Positions 1-7,233 of a stretch of DNA of 8,923 bases are shown here, in pieces (positions within the stretch are counted from its first letter, which is position 1; each line of letters begins with the position of its first letter). The position numbers and the translations under genes are program-made. The notes under the pieces are model-generated. The model had not been told where the DNA came from and did no database searches. It saw only the letters and a list, made by a program, of their open reading frames with translations. The stretch is from Cycloclasticus sp. (GTDB lineage Bacteria > Pseudomonadota > Gammaproteobacteria > Methylococcales > Cycloclasticaceae): positions 1-8,923 of the forward strand of contig DUCA01000165.1 in the NCBI GenBank assembly GCA_012960055.1, read 5' to 3'.

Positions 1-589
1 CAACGATCATGAAACCGTCACGACCTTTGCAAAGCATTCTAATGTGCCCGTTATTAATGGGCTAACCGACCGGTTCCACCCCTGTCAGTTACTGGCCGAT
101 TTGCAAACTTGGTTTGAACAACGCGGGGACATTAAAGGCCAACGCGTTTGTTGGGTTGGCGACGGCAACAACATGTGCCAATCGTACATGAACGCAGCCA
201 AGTTATTAGACTTCAAACTTGCTATTGCCTGCCCCGCCGGCTATGAGCCTGAACAAGCCTTACTCGAGGAAACAGCCAGCCACGTTACGTTATTTAATGA
301 CCCCAAACAAGCTGTTCTCGATGCGGACTTGGTGGTAACCGACGTGTGGGCCAGCATGGGCCAAGAAGAAGAGCAGAAAATTCGCGAAAAAGATTTTGCT
401 GATTTCCAAGTCAACTCAGCACTCATGGCACAGGCAAAGCCGGACGCTATGTTCATGCATTGTTTACCCGCGCATCGCGGCGAGGAAGTAAGTGCCAAGG
501 TGCTGGATGGCGAACAAAGCGTTATTTGGGATGAAGCGGAGAATCGCTTACATGCTCAAAAGGCATTGCTTGAATTTTTAATGAAATAA
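1..589 (+). CDS. argF: Ornithine carbamoyltransferase, 3' part (start lies left of the window)
   Basis: Catalyses carbamoyl phosphate plus L-ornithine to L-citrulline in cytoplasmic arginine synthesis. The open frame runs from base 2 to the TAA at 587-589, so the gene enters from the left edge. The GTG at 44 is an internal valine, not a start, because the residues before it ([14 protein letters not shown]) already fit the family. Visible motifs, in order, are the carbamoyl-phosphate HPCQ motif within [13 protein letters not shown], the WVGDGNNM segment that opens the ornithine domain, [11 protein letters not shown], and the ornithine-binding [13 protein letters not shown] loop. About 195 residues remain, roughly the C-terminal two thirds of a protein that is usually 300-335 residues. 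It ends 25 bp before the SH3-protein gene and is probably cotranscribed with it. The missing N-terminus hides the STRT motif, but identity is secure. Confidence 0.96.
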   Translation, partial: NDHETVTTFAKHSNVPVINGLTDRFHPCQLLADLQTWFEQRGDIKGQRVCWVGDGNNMCQSYMNAAKLLDFKLAIACPAGYEPEQALLEETASHVTLFNDPKQAVLDADLVVTDVWASMGQEEEQKIREKDFADFQVNSALMAQAKPDAMFMHCLPAHRGEEVSAKVLDGEQSVIWDEAENRLHAQKALLEFLMK

Positions 590-614
590 CCCCTATTTAT
601 CTTAAGGATTCCCC

Positions 615-1280
615 GTGAAAAAAATACTCTTAGCTATCGCCATTTTAACCAGCACCGCCATTATGGCTGAGTCAGCATATGTCTCTGACGAGCTTGAAAT
701 CATGGTTCATTCTGGCAAAAGTTCAGGTCATCGCATTATCGCCACATTGAAAGGCGGAAAAAAAATTAACGTCATTGAACGTGACGCGGCATCTGGCTAT
801 TCTCGCGTTAAGCTTAGCGAAACACGTGAGGGCTGGGTACTGTCACGATCATTGCGTAAAACCCCTTCCGCTAAATCACGCCTAGCTAAAGCAGAGGTGT
901 CATTGGCCCGTTTAAAAACCAAGTTCAGCACATCCAACAAGCAACTGACCGAGCTTAGCGAACAAAAAGGCCATTTAGACAGCAAAGTCAGTACGCTAAA
1001 AAATCAAAATATATCTTTATCTCGCGAACTAGATCAGCTTAAAGATACATCCAAAAATGCTGTTGAGATTTTAGAAGAACGCAACCAACTTCAACAGCGC
1101 GTTGTGAATGTCGAGCGCGAATTTGAAAGTCTAAAAAGAGAAAATGACAACTTGATTAACAGTGACGCGCAAGATTGGTTTTTAGCCGGCGCAGGCGTTT
1201 TGTTATTCGGCATCATTCTTGGCTTCATCTTACCCAAGCTAAGCTGGCGCAAGAAAACCTCTTGGCAGTCATCATACTAA
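615..1280 (+). CDS. YgiM-like SH3 domain, coiled-coil, single-pass membrane protein
   Basis: A 221-residue envelope protein of the TIGR04211/YgiM family; its biochemical role is not established. It starts at a GTG, supported by an AAGGA ribosome site at 604-608. Residues 1-18 form a signal peptide (MKKILLAIAILTSTAIMA, then ES). Residues 20-83 are a bacterial SH3-like domain opening with YVSDEL and closing with GWVLSRSL, as in E. coli YgiM. Residues 88-180 are a charged, leucine-spaced coiled coil. Residues 187-209 are a C-terminal membrane helix with a glycine-rich start and a proline at its end (FILPKL), followed by a short basic tail. The topology implies a periplasmic SH3 and coiled coil anchored in the inner membrane by the C-terminus. 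It sits between argF and ilvD with gaps of 25 and 21 bp; nothing in the protein links it to amino-acid synthesis. Confidence 0.88.
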   Translation: MKKILLAIAILTSTAIMAESAYVSDELEIMVHSGKSSGHRIIATLKGGKKINVIERDAASGYSRVKLSETREGWVLSRSLRKTPSAKSRLAKAEVSLARLKTKFSTSNKQLTELSEQKGHLDSKVSTLKNQNISLSRELDQLKDTSKNAVEILEERNQLQQRVVNVEREFESLKRENDNLINSDAQDWFLAGAGVLLFGIILGFILPKLSWRKKTSWQSSY

Positions 1281-1301
1281 ACTTATATACGCGAGCACAT
1301 T

Positions 1302-2987
1302 ATGTCCGACAAAAAAAACAATAGCAGAAAATTCTCATCCCTAGTCGTTGACGGCATGGAGCGCGCACCTAGCCGTGCCATGCTTCACGCTGTAGGCTTT
1401 AAAGACGACGACTTCAAAAAACCACAAGTCGGCGTTGCCTCCACATGGGCCATGGTCACGCCTTGTAATATGCACATTAACGGCTTAGCCGATGATGCAG
1501 CAGCCGGCGTAGATGCCGCCGGCGGTAAAGGTGTGATATTCAACACCATCACCATTTCTGACGGCATTTCTATGGGCACTGAAGGCATGAAATACTCGCT
1601 CGCGTCTCGCGAGGTCATTGCCGATTCAATTGAAACCGTTGTTGGCTGCCAAGGCTTCGACGGCGTTGTCGCTATTGGTGGCTGCGATAAAAATATGCCC
1701 GGCTGTATGATTGCCTTAGCGCGCCTAAACCGCCCTGCTATTTTCGTTTACGGCGGCACCATTTTATCCGGCTGCCACAAACAACGTAAATTAGACGTTA
1801 TTTCTGTTTTCGAAGCCGTTGGCGCACGCGCAAACAACCTAATTGATGACGAAGAATTACACGCTATCGAATCAAAAGCGATTCCTGGCGCTGGCTCTTG
1901 TGGCGGCATGTACACGGCTAACACCATGGCCTCAGCGATTGAAGCGATGGGCATGAGTTTACCCAACAGTTCAGCGCAAGCCGCCATTTCTGCCGACAAG
2001 AAGCAAGACTGCAAAGATGCCGGTGAAGCGGTGCTGAAATTACTGGAACTCGACATTAAGCCTCGCGACATCATGACGCGTAAAGCCTTTGAAAACGCTA
2101 TCACCGTGGTGATTGCACTTGGCGGCTCAACCAATGCCGTGCTGCATTTGCTGGCCATGGCGCACAGCGCAGAGGTTGACTTAAAACTGGCCGATTTCAG
2201 CGCCATTGGTAAACGCGTGCCGATGGTGGCCGACTTAAAACCAAGCGGCAAATATTCGATGGCTGAATTGATTGATATTGGCGGCATTCAACCGTTAATG
2301 AAAATTTTACTGGACGCCGGTTTATTACACGGCGACTGCTTAACGGTGACGGGCAAAACACTGGCTGAAAACTTGGCTAACGTTGCACCCTACCCAAGCA
2401 ACCAAGACGTTATTCGCTCTTTGGACAACGCCATCAAAAAAGACAGCCACCTTGTCGTACTACACGGTAACCTCGCCAGCGGTGGCGCGGTCGCAAAAAT
2501 CACCGGCAAAGAAGGTCTAGGCTTTACCGGAACGGCACGTGTGTTTAATTCTGAAGAAGAATCCATGGCCAGCATCATTGATGGCTCAATAAAAGAAGGT
2601 GACGTACTCGTTATTCGCTACGAAGGCCCGAAAGGCGGTCCCGGTATGCGAGAAATGTTAGCGCCTACGTCAGCGATTATGGGCCGTGGTTTAGGCGACA
2701 AAGTGGCGTTTATTACCGACGGGCGTTTCTCTGGCGGCACCCACGGTTTTGTGGTTGGCCATATTACTCCTGAAGCCTTTCAAGGCGGCGCTATCGCCAT
2801 TGTTGAAGACGGCGACACCATCACCATCGATAGCGTTAAAAATGAATTACGCCTTCACTTAGACGACAAGGTAATCGAACAACGCCTTACTCATTGGACA
2901 CGCCCAGAACCACGTTACACACGCGGCGTACTGTCAAAATATGCAAAACTGGTGAGTTCTGCATCTGAAGGCGCCGTCACCGATTAG
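1302..2987 (+). CDS. ilvD: Dihydroxy-acid dehydratase
   Basis: Dehydrates 2,3-dihydroxy-isovalerate and 2,3-dihydroxy-3-methylvalerate to the 2-keto acids that precede valine and isoleucine; a cytoplasmic Fe-S enzyme. The 561-residue protein shows the family signatures: MVTPCNMH with Cys55, [10 protein letters not shown] with Cys128 and Lys130, [16 protein letters not shown] with Cys200, and [18 protein letters not shown] with Ser477, the expected catalytic serine. Cys55, Cys128 and Cys200 match the three conserved cluster ligands of the IlvD/EDD superfamily. At 561 residues it is of the short class (about 555-575) rather than the roughly 616-residue E. coli form. Members of the short class studied in plants and mycobacteria carry a [2Fe-2S] cluster, so that type is inferred here, not seen. 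The ATG at 1302 has only a weak purine-rich GCGAG upstream. argE follows after 18 bp. Confidence 0.96.
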   Translation: MSDKKNNSRKFSSLVVDGMERAPSRAMLHAVGFKDDDFKKPQVGVASTWAMVTPCNMHINGLADDAAAGVDAAGGKGVIFNTITISDGISMGTEGMKYSLASREVIADSIETVVGCQGFDGVVAIGGCDKNMPGCMIALARLNRPAIFVYGGTILSGCHKQRKLDVISVFEAVGARANNLIDDEELHAIESKAIPGAGSCGGMYTANTMASAIEAMGMSLPNSSAQAAISADKKQDCKDAGEAVLKLLELDIKPRDIMTRKAFENAITVVIALGGSTNAVLHLLAMAHSAEVDLKLADFSAIGKRVPMVADLKPSGKYSMAELIDIGGIQPLMKILLDAGLLHGDCLTVTGKTLAENLANVAPYPSNQDVIRSLDNAIKKDSHLVVLHGNLASGGAVAKITGKEGLGFTGTARVFNSEEESMASIIDGSIKEGDVLVIRYEGPKGGPGMREMLAPTSAIMGRGLGDKVAFITDGRFSGGTHGFVVGHITPEAFQGGAIAIVEDGDTITIDSVKNELRLHLDDKVIEQRLTHWTRPEPRYTRGVLSKYAKLVSSASEGAVTD

Positions 2988-3005
2988 GCACATGGGCCTT
3001 CAACA

Positions 3006-4169
3006 TTGATTAAGCCCCTTAATACGCTCGACATGATGCGTGCCTTAATCGGCACGCCATCTGTCAGCAGCACAAACAACCGACATGACCAAAGTAATCT
3101 GCCTGTTATTCACCTGCTGGCAGATTGGTTAGAAAACCTCGGCTTCAAGGTCACCCTGCAACCGCTTGTGGGCCAGACGGGAAAAGCCAACTTAATTGCA
3201 ACCATTGGCCCGGCTTATAAAGGCGCTGACGGGCTGGTTCTTTCGGGGCATACAGACACGGTCCCATACGACGATAGTCATTGGTCACAAGACCCTTTTA
3301 CGCTCACTGAAAAGGAAAATAATTTTTACGGCTTAGGCAGCACGGACATGAAATCGTTTTTTGCGCTGGCGATTGAAACCGCGACAAGATTTAATGCATC
3401 CGACTACAAACGCCCGCTGACCATTTTGGCAACCGCCGATGAAGAAAGCGCCATGAGCGGCGCACAGGCCTTATTAAAAGAACAACTGCAGCACGCCAAA
3501 TATGCTGTAATTGGCGAGCCAACCAGCCTAACGCCAATTCGCATGCACAAAGGCGTGATGATGGAATCATTAATCGTTACTGGACACGCCGGCCACTCTA
3601 GCAACCCCAACTTAGGCGCCAGCGCTACCGAAGGCATGCACCAAGTGATTAATGAACTCCTACACTGGCGTGACGAATTACAAGCCAAGCACAACAACCC
3701 CGTGTTTGACGTCTCATCACCCACCATGAACATCGGCTCTATCCATGGCGGCGACAACCCAAACCGTATCTGCTCGCATTGCGAAACGCAAATTGATATC
3801 CGCCCCCTGCCCGGCATGGACATCAACGCCATACGCGCCGACTTACAAAAACGGCTCGCCAACGTACTGCCTGAAGACAGTAAATTAAAATTGGCCTACA
3901 AACCCATCTTTTGCGGCGTCCCGCCATTTGAAACACCGGCCGATGCCAAACTGACCCGAATGATTGAGTCGATTACCGGCAAAGCAGCCGAGTCTGTCGC
4001 CTTTGGCACCGAAGCACCCTATTTAAGCAGCTTGGGTATCGATACCATTGTGATTGGCCCCGGCAACATTGACCAAGCACATCAGCCTAATGAATACATT
4101 CCAGGCAATCAAATCACGCCGTACTGCAACTTCTTGCAAAATCTCATTCAAAATATTTGCATAAATTAA
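3006..4169 (+). CDS. argE: Acetylornithine deacetylase (TTG start)
   Basis: Hydrolyses N-acetyl-L-ornithine to ornithine and acetate, the step that defines the linear arginine pathway; a cytoplasmic M20 zinc hydrolase. The 387 residues align along their whole length with E. coli ArgE (383). Metal and catalytic residues are visible: His82 and Asp84 in GHTDTVP, Asp114 in GSTDMKS, Glu146 and Glu147 in ATADEES, Glu171 in IGEPTSL, and His359 in AHQPNEY. The dimerisation region includes GHSSNP and IHGGDNPNRIC. The first in-frame ATG (3033) would remove residues 1-9. The TTG at 3006 gives an N-terminus colinear with E. coli ArgE and is preferred. The ribosome site is poor (a GGG at 2994-2996). It lies 18 bp after ilvD and is likely translated from the same message, with a 73-bp gap to argA. 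Confidence 0.95.
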   Translation: MIKPLNTLDMMRALIGTPSVSSTNNRHDQSNLPVIHLLADWLENLGFKVTLQPLVGQTGKANLIATIGPAYKGADGLVLSGHTDTVPYDDSHWSQDPFTLTEKENNFYGLGSTDMKSFFALAIETATRFNASDYKRPLTILATADEESAMSGAQALLKEQLQHAKYAVIGEPTSLTPIRMHKGVMMESLIVTGHAGHSSNPNLGASATEGMHQVINELLHWRDELQAKHNNPVFDVSSPTMNIGSIHGGDNPNRICSHCETQIDIRPLPGMDINAIRADLQKRLANVLPEDSKLKLAYKPIFCGVPPFETPADAKLTRMIESITGKAAESVAFGTEAPYLSSLGIDTIVIGPGNIDQAHQPNEYIPGNQITPYCNFLQNLIQNICIN

Positions 4170-4180
4170 CAAATACACAA

Positions 4181-4190
4181 CGTAATTACG
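4181..4190. promoter_or_regulatory. Perfect 10-bp palindrome in the argE-argA gap (candidate operator)
   Basis: CGTAATTACG is its own reverse complement. It sits in the 73-bp gap before argA, 17 bp upstream of the putative -35 element. The sequence is seen directly; a role as a protein-binding site is inference. It does not fit the ArgR box, which is an 18-bp imperfect palindrome. Confidence 0.35.
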
Positions 4191-4206
4191 AATAAAGCCC
4201 CTGTTC

Positions 4207-4223
4207 TTTGCGTTTTTTGCAAA
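4207..4223. repeat. Inverted repeat TTTGC-N7-GCAAA over the putative argA -35
   Basis: Two perfect 5-bp arms, TTTGC at 4207-4211 and GCAAA at 4219-4223, flank a T-rich 7-base spacer (GTTTTTT). The repeat covers the proposed -35 hexamer at 4208-4213, where a bound repressor would block RNA polymerase. A third TTTGC lies at 4156-4160. Short AT-rich repeats of this size can arise by chance. Confidence 0.35.
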
Positions 4224-4236
4224 TTCAGCTTAAGAT
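4208..4236 (+). promoter_or_regulatory. Putative sigma-70-type promoter for argA
   Basis: TTGCGT (4208-4213) and TAAGAT (4231-4236) are separated by 17 bp, the optimal spacing, with partial matches to TTGACA and TATAAT. Initiation 6-7 bases after the -10 element would fall at or next to the ATG at 4243, giving a very short or absent leader. Agreement with the consensus is moderate, and argA could instead be read through from argE. Confidence 0.35.
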
Positions 4237-4242
4237 CTCTGA

Positions 4243-4461
4243 ATGTCAAACGATGCAGCACACATCATTCAACAGTTCGGCGGAGTCAAATCACTGGCCC
4301 ACGCCATCAACAAAGACCCTGCAACCATTTATCGCTGGACGTATCCCAAGCATAAAGGCGGCACTGGCGGTCTGGTGCCATCGCCTGCTTTAAAAAAAAT
4401 TCACGCGGCAGCGCAACGGTTAAACATCACGCTTGTTGCTGAAAAACAAAATGCTAACCGC
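4243..4461 (+). other. Helix-turn-helix (Cro/YdaS-like) domain fused to ArgA, residues 1-73
   Basis: The segment reads as a compact DNA-binding fold: a first helix around AAHIIQQFGG, a second around VKSLAHAI, a turn at NKD, and a recognition helix PATIYRWT. A basic glycine-rich wing follows (PKHKGGTGGLVP), then a last helix (ALKKIHAAAQRL). The pattern FGG-x-x-x-LA-x-A-(I/L)-x-x-x-x-x-x-(I/V)-Y-x-W with a GGTGGL(I/V)P tail resembles small stand-alone proteobacterial regulators. A linker of about 12 residues (EKQNANRPAQTV) joins it to the synthase. Standard ArgA lacks all of this. The fold is inferred from pattern and from recall of the small regulators, not from a profile search. Confidence 0.75.
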
Positions 4462-5790
4462 CCTGCCCAGACCGTTCACCCGCATCAATTCGTCAACTGG
4501 TTCCGAAACACTGCGCCCTATATCCATGCACACCGCGCCAAAACCTTTGTTATCAATTTCAGTGGCGACGCCGTTGATGATGCTAGTTTTTCAACCCTAA
4601 TTGAGGACTTCGCCTTATTAAACAGCTTGGGCATTCGCTTAATCCTTGTACACGGCATACGCCCACAGTTAGAAAAGAAGATTGCGGCTGAAAAACGCAT
4701 CAGCCAAGTCTTTCAGCACCTACGTGTCACCGACAAAGAAACGCTTGAAATGGCAAAACAAGCAACAGGCACGGTTCGCACCAATATTGAAGCCATGCTA
4801 TCAACTAGTTTAGCCAACACTCCGATGGCAGACTCAAGTATACGCGTCGCATCTGGAAACTTTATTACCGCCAAACCGCTGGGGGTTATTAACGGCGTTG
4901 ACTACCAATTTACGGGGGAGGTTCGTCGCGTAGATTGTGACGCCATCTGCAATAATTTAGATTCAGGGCATATCGTTCTGGTCTCCCCCATTGGCTACTC
5001 ACCCACCGGCGATGTGTTTAACCTGCGTAGCGAAGAAATTGCGACCGCCATCGCCACCGCTATTAAGGCCGACAAGTTAATTCTGATGACCGAATGTGAC
5101 GAGCTATTAAGCAGCGAAAATTCGTTGATTCGACAACTAACCACCGAGCAAGCACAAACGCTACTTGATGCCAAAAGTAATCAGCAAGATGACGCATATC
5201 TGCACCTGCAAGAAGCCATACGCGCCAGTAAACTAGGCGTAGAACGTATTCACTTGGTTGACCGAAAAATTAATGGTGGCCTGCAGTTAGAACTATTCAC
5301 ACGACAAGGTGCCGGCACCTTGATCAGCATACAGCCGTTTGAGGATGCTCGAGCGGCCAACATTGATGACATTCATGGCATCATCGATCTCATTCGCCCG
5401 CTTGAAGCGCATGGCTTGCTGACGTATCGCCCGGCTGAAACCATCGAAATGGACATTGATAAGTTTCACGTCATTGAGCAAGACGGCTTAATAACAACAT
5501 GTGCGGCGCTTTACGAGTACCCACTCGATGCCATTGGCGAACTCGCCTGCGTTGCAGTACACCCCAATTACCGCACGGGCGAACGCGGCGATTACCTATT
5601 GGCTATGATTGAAAAAGAGGCACGATCCAAAGGCTTAACTCGGTTGTTCGTACTCACCACGCAAAGCAGCCACTGGTTTACTGAAAAGGGCTTCAAACCG
5701 GCGGCGATTACCGATTTGCCAAAGACAAAACGGGATAACTACAACAAAACTCGTCGCTCAAGCGTACTCATCAAAAAACTAACCCAATGA
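4243..5790 (+). CDS. argA: N-acetylglutamate synthase with an N-terminal helix-turn-helix domain
   Basis: Makes N-acetyl-L-glutamate from acetyl-CoA and glutamate, the first step of arginine synthesis; this enzyme type is feedback-inhibited by arginine bound to its kinase-fold domain. Residues 87-515 align nearly without gaps with E. coli ArgA: FRNTAPYIHAHRAKTFVI opens the amino-acid-kinase-like domain (about 87-340), RVTDKETLEMAKQATGT and VASGNFITAKPLGV follow, and a GNAT domain occupies about 368-515 with ACVAVHPNYRTGERGDYLL (acetyl-CoA loop R444-G449) and LFVLTTQSSHWF. The 515 residues exceed E. coli ArgA (443) by about 73, all at the N-terminus, where a helix-turn-helix is predicted. The only in-frame non-ATG alternative nearby is a GTG at 4375 (residue 45), which would cut that domain in half. 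No start codon exists near the normal ArgA N-terminus. Shine-Dalgarno signal is weak. Confidence 0.95.
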   Translation: MSNDAAHIIQQFGGVKSLAHAINKDPATIYRWTYPKHKGGTGGLVPSPALKKIHAAAQRLNITLVAEKQNANRPAQTVHPHQFVNWFRNTAPYIHAHRAKTFVINFSGDAVDDASFSTLIEDFALLNSLGIRLILVHGIRPQLEKKIAAEKRISQVFQHLRVTDKETLEMAKQATGTVRTNIEAMLSTSLANTPMADSSIRVASGNFITAKPLGVINGVDYQFTGEVRRVDCDAICNNLDSGHIVLVSPIGYSPTGDVFNLRSEEIATAIATAIKADKLILMTECDELLSSENSLIRQLTTEQAQTLLDAKSNQQDDAYLHLQEAIRASKLGVERIHLVDRKINGGLQLELFTRQGAGTLISIQPFEDARAANIDDIHGIIDLIRPLEAHGLLTYRPAETIEMDIDKFHVIEQDGLITTCAALYEYPLDAIGELACVAVHPNYRTGERGDYLLAMIEKEARSKGLTRLFVLTTQSSHWFTEKGFKPAAITDLPKTKRDNYNKTRRSSVLIKKLTQ

Positions 5791-5829
5791 AACCACGGGG
5801 TTTGTCACAACATTTTTTAAATCACCGCC

Positions 5830-5835
5830 TATACT
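5830..5835 (+). promoter_or_regulatory. Possible -10 element upstream of cpdA
   Basis: TATACT matches the sigma-70 -10 consensus at five of six positions and lies 43 bp before the cpdA ATG. The best -35 candidate, TTGTCA at 5802-5807, is 22 bp away, beyond the usual 16-19, so the promoter call is tentative. The 88-bp argA-cpdA gap shows no other gene. Confidence 0.3.
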
Positions 5836-5878
5836 TAAGCCAACAAGATAAGGGCCTCGGGATAATTTCGACTAATTT

Positions 5879-6700
5879 ATGAACGTTTTCTTACCAGAAA
5901 AAGGTGACGCTTCAGATATCAAGGTATTACAAATATCTGATACGCATCTATTTGCCACAACTGATCAACAATTAGTGGGTGTCAATACAGAGCAAAGTTT
6001 CTTATCCATTTTGCAATTAGCTCAAGAAGAAAGCTGGCCACCCGATCTCATTTTTCTAACCGGCGACCTAAGCCAAGATGCGTCTGAAAGGTCTTATACA
6101 CGACTGACCAAGCACCTAACCGCGCTAAATATTCCGTGCTACGTGCTACCCGGAAATCACGACATACCCGACACATTAACGCATATTTTTAGTCAGCAGT
6201 CCGTGTCGTACCAGCCCTTTCTACAGCATAACAATTGGCTATTCGCCTTTCTCAACTCTGAAACACCGAACGAAGAAGGCGGTACGCTTGACGAAAAGGC
6301 AGTAGCAAAACTGCAACTAGAAATTGATCGGCATCCAGATAAACACGTGCTGATTTGTTTACACCATCAATTAAAACCAGTCGGTAGCGAATGGCTAGAC
6401 AGCATGGCCGTCATAAACCCTGATTCGTTGATTAAGCTAATTGGCGAATCGCCCAACGTCCGCGGCGTTATTCATGGGCACGTGCACCAAACATTCGAGA
6501 GCGACATAGCCGGCAAACCTATTTACGCGGTACCGTCTACTTGTTTTCAGTTTAAACCGCTTTGTAAAGAGTTCGCGATTGATAATATTGCGCCAGGTTA
6601 TCGCTGGTTACGCCTGAAGGCCAATGGCCAGATACGGACAGAGGTCATTAGATTGGATAAAATACCCGACAACTTAGAGCAACATTCAGCCGGCTATTAA
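5879..6700 (+). CDS. cpdA: 3',5'-cyclic-AMP phosphodiesterase
   Basis: Hydrolyses cAMP to 5'-AMP, lowering the CRP/Vfr second messenger; a cytoplasmic class III phosphodiesterase of the calcineurin-like fold with two metals. The 273 residues match E. coli CpdA (275) end to end. The metal ligands are visible: Asp21 and His23 in ISDTHLF, Asp63 in TGDLSQD, Asn93 and His94 in PGNHD, His162 in CLHHQ, and His201 and His203 in HGHVH. Family-specific stretches PSTCFQFKP and IAPGYRWLRL near the C-terminus separate it from generic metallophosphatases. An in-frame TAA at 5873-5875 makes the ATG at 5879 the earliest start, although no Shine-Dalgarno sequence precedes it. It stands 88 bp after argA, and its stop codon abuts the stop of the convergent rppH. 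Confidence 0.94.
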   Translation: MNVFLPEKGDASDIKVLQISDTHLFATTDQQLVGVNTEQSFLSILQLAQEESWPPDLIFLTGDLSQDASERSYTRLTKHLTALNIPCYVLPGNHDIPDTLTHIFSQQSVSYQPFLQHNNWLFAFLNSETPNEEGGTLDEKAVAKLQLEIDRHPDKHVLICLHHQLKPVGSEWLDSMAVINPDSLIKLIGESPNVRGVIHGHVHQTFESDIAGKPIYAVPSTCFQFKPLCKEFAIDNIAPGYRWLRLKANGQIRTEVIRLDKIPDNLEQHSAGY

Positions 6701-6718
6701 CTATTTGCTATAAATAGT
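6700..6718. repeat. 7-bp AT-rich inverted repeat spanning the cpdA/rppH stop junction
   Basis: ACTATTT (6700-6706) and AAATAGT (6712-6718) are perfect reverse complements around the loop GCTAT. The repeat holds the last base of the cpdA stop and the entire rppH stop codon. It could form a symmetrical hairpin in either transcript, but the stem is AT-only except for one G-C pair and lacks a clear trailing U-run, so a bidirectional terminator role is uncertain. Confidence 0.4.
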
Positions 6719-7201
6719 GGGCGTAGTGCCCGGAAACAGGCTGGACCACATCTCGGTCAATGCACTTAAATACACATTGCGTTTAAAGTACACCACGTCA
6801 AAAGCGGGCTCCCAATATTCGACCCAGCGCCAACGATCAAACTCTGGCGTATCCGTTGCGTTGAACGAAATATTACCTTCCTCACCGACCAACCTCAGCA
6901 TAAACCATATTTGTTTCTGCCCTTTACACATAGGGAAATTACCCGAACGAATAAAGCGCTGCGGCAAGTCGTAATAAACCCATTCACGCGTTTGACAAAT
7001 GATTTCAACGTGTTCGGGTTTTAAACCAATTTCTTCATGAAGCTCACGATACATTGCTTGCTCATACGTTTCGCCTTCATCGATGCCTCCTTGAGGAAAT
7101 TGCCAGCCACTTTGCTTTACCCGTCTTGCCCAAAATAATTTGTTTTGCTGGTTACATAAAATAATGCCGACATTACGTCGGTAGCCATTATCATCAATCA
7201 T
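6701..7201 (-). CDS. rppH: RNA pyrophosphohydrolase (Nudix)
   Basis: Removes pyrophosphate from the triphosphorylated 5' end of mRNA to give a monophosphate end that triggers RNase E decay; cytoplasmic. The 166 residues are close to E. coli RppH (176), beginning MIDDNGYRRNVGIILCN. The Nudix box occupies residues 38-60: Gly38, the REL/HEE core at 52-57 with its metal-binding glutamates, and the closing GL. Further RppH hallmarks are WQFPQGG just before the box, GQKQIWF, and TPEFDRWRWVEYW. The C-terminus is slightly shorter than in enterics, a variable region of the family. The ATG (complement of 7199-7201) is chosen by exact alignment of the N-terminus. The Shine-Dalgarno signal is poor. It is convergent with cpdA and divergent from the HAD phosphatase gene. 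Confidence 0.96.
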   Translation of the reverse strand: MIDDNGYRRNVGIILCNQQNKLFWARRVKQSGWQFPQGGIDEGETYEQAMYRELHEEIGLKPEHVEIICQTREWVYYDLPQRFIRSGNFPMCKGQKQIWFMLRLVGEEGNISFNATDTPEFDRWRWVEYWEPAFDVVYFKRNVYLSALTEMWSSLFPGTTPTIYSK

Positions 7202-7233
7202 GGTTCATTTGTTATATTAACTAATCAATCATC

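Noticed and set aside
1748..2287. 179-codon minus-strand frame inside ilvD
   Set aside because: It is antisense to conserved ilvD coding sequence and has the low-complexity serine/alanine composition typical of reverse-strand shadows.
4151..4180. Possible ArgR box in the AT-rich end of argE and the gap after it
   Set aside because: Only one half of the wnTnAATwwwwATTnAnw pattern can be matched, around ATAAATTAACA; the other half is absent.
4208..4393. 61-codon + strand frame overlapping the start of argA
   Set aside because: It is out of frame with argA, resembles no known protein, and covers the region where the argA frame encodes a coherent HTH; treated as a shadow frame.
5794..5809. CRP-type site upstream of cpdA
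   Set aside because: TCACA is present at 5805-5809, but the required partner TGTGA six bases upstream is CACGG, which matches at only one position.
5790..5818. Rho-independent terminator after argA (AAACC/GGTTT stem, then six T)
   Set aside because: The stem is only 5 bp and the T-run begins nine bases after it, so the geometry is not that of an intrinsic terminator.
7193..7232. 9-bp direct repeat ATCAATCAT at 7193-7201 and 7224-7232
   Set aside because: One copy is the start of the rppH coding sequence and the other lies by the proposed promoter; the motif is AT-rich and short, and the copies are out of frame with each other, so chance is the simplest explanation.
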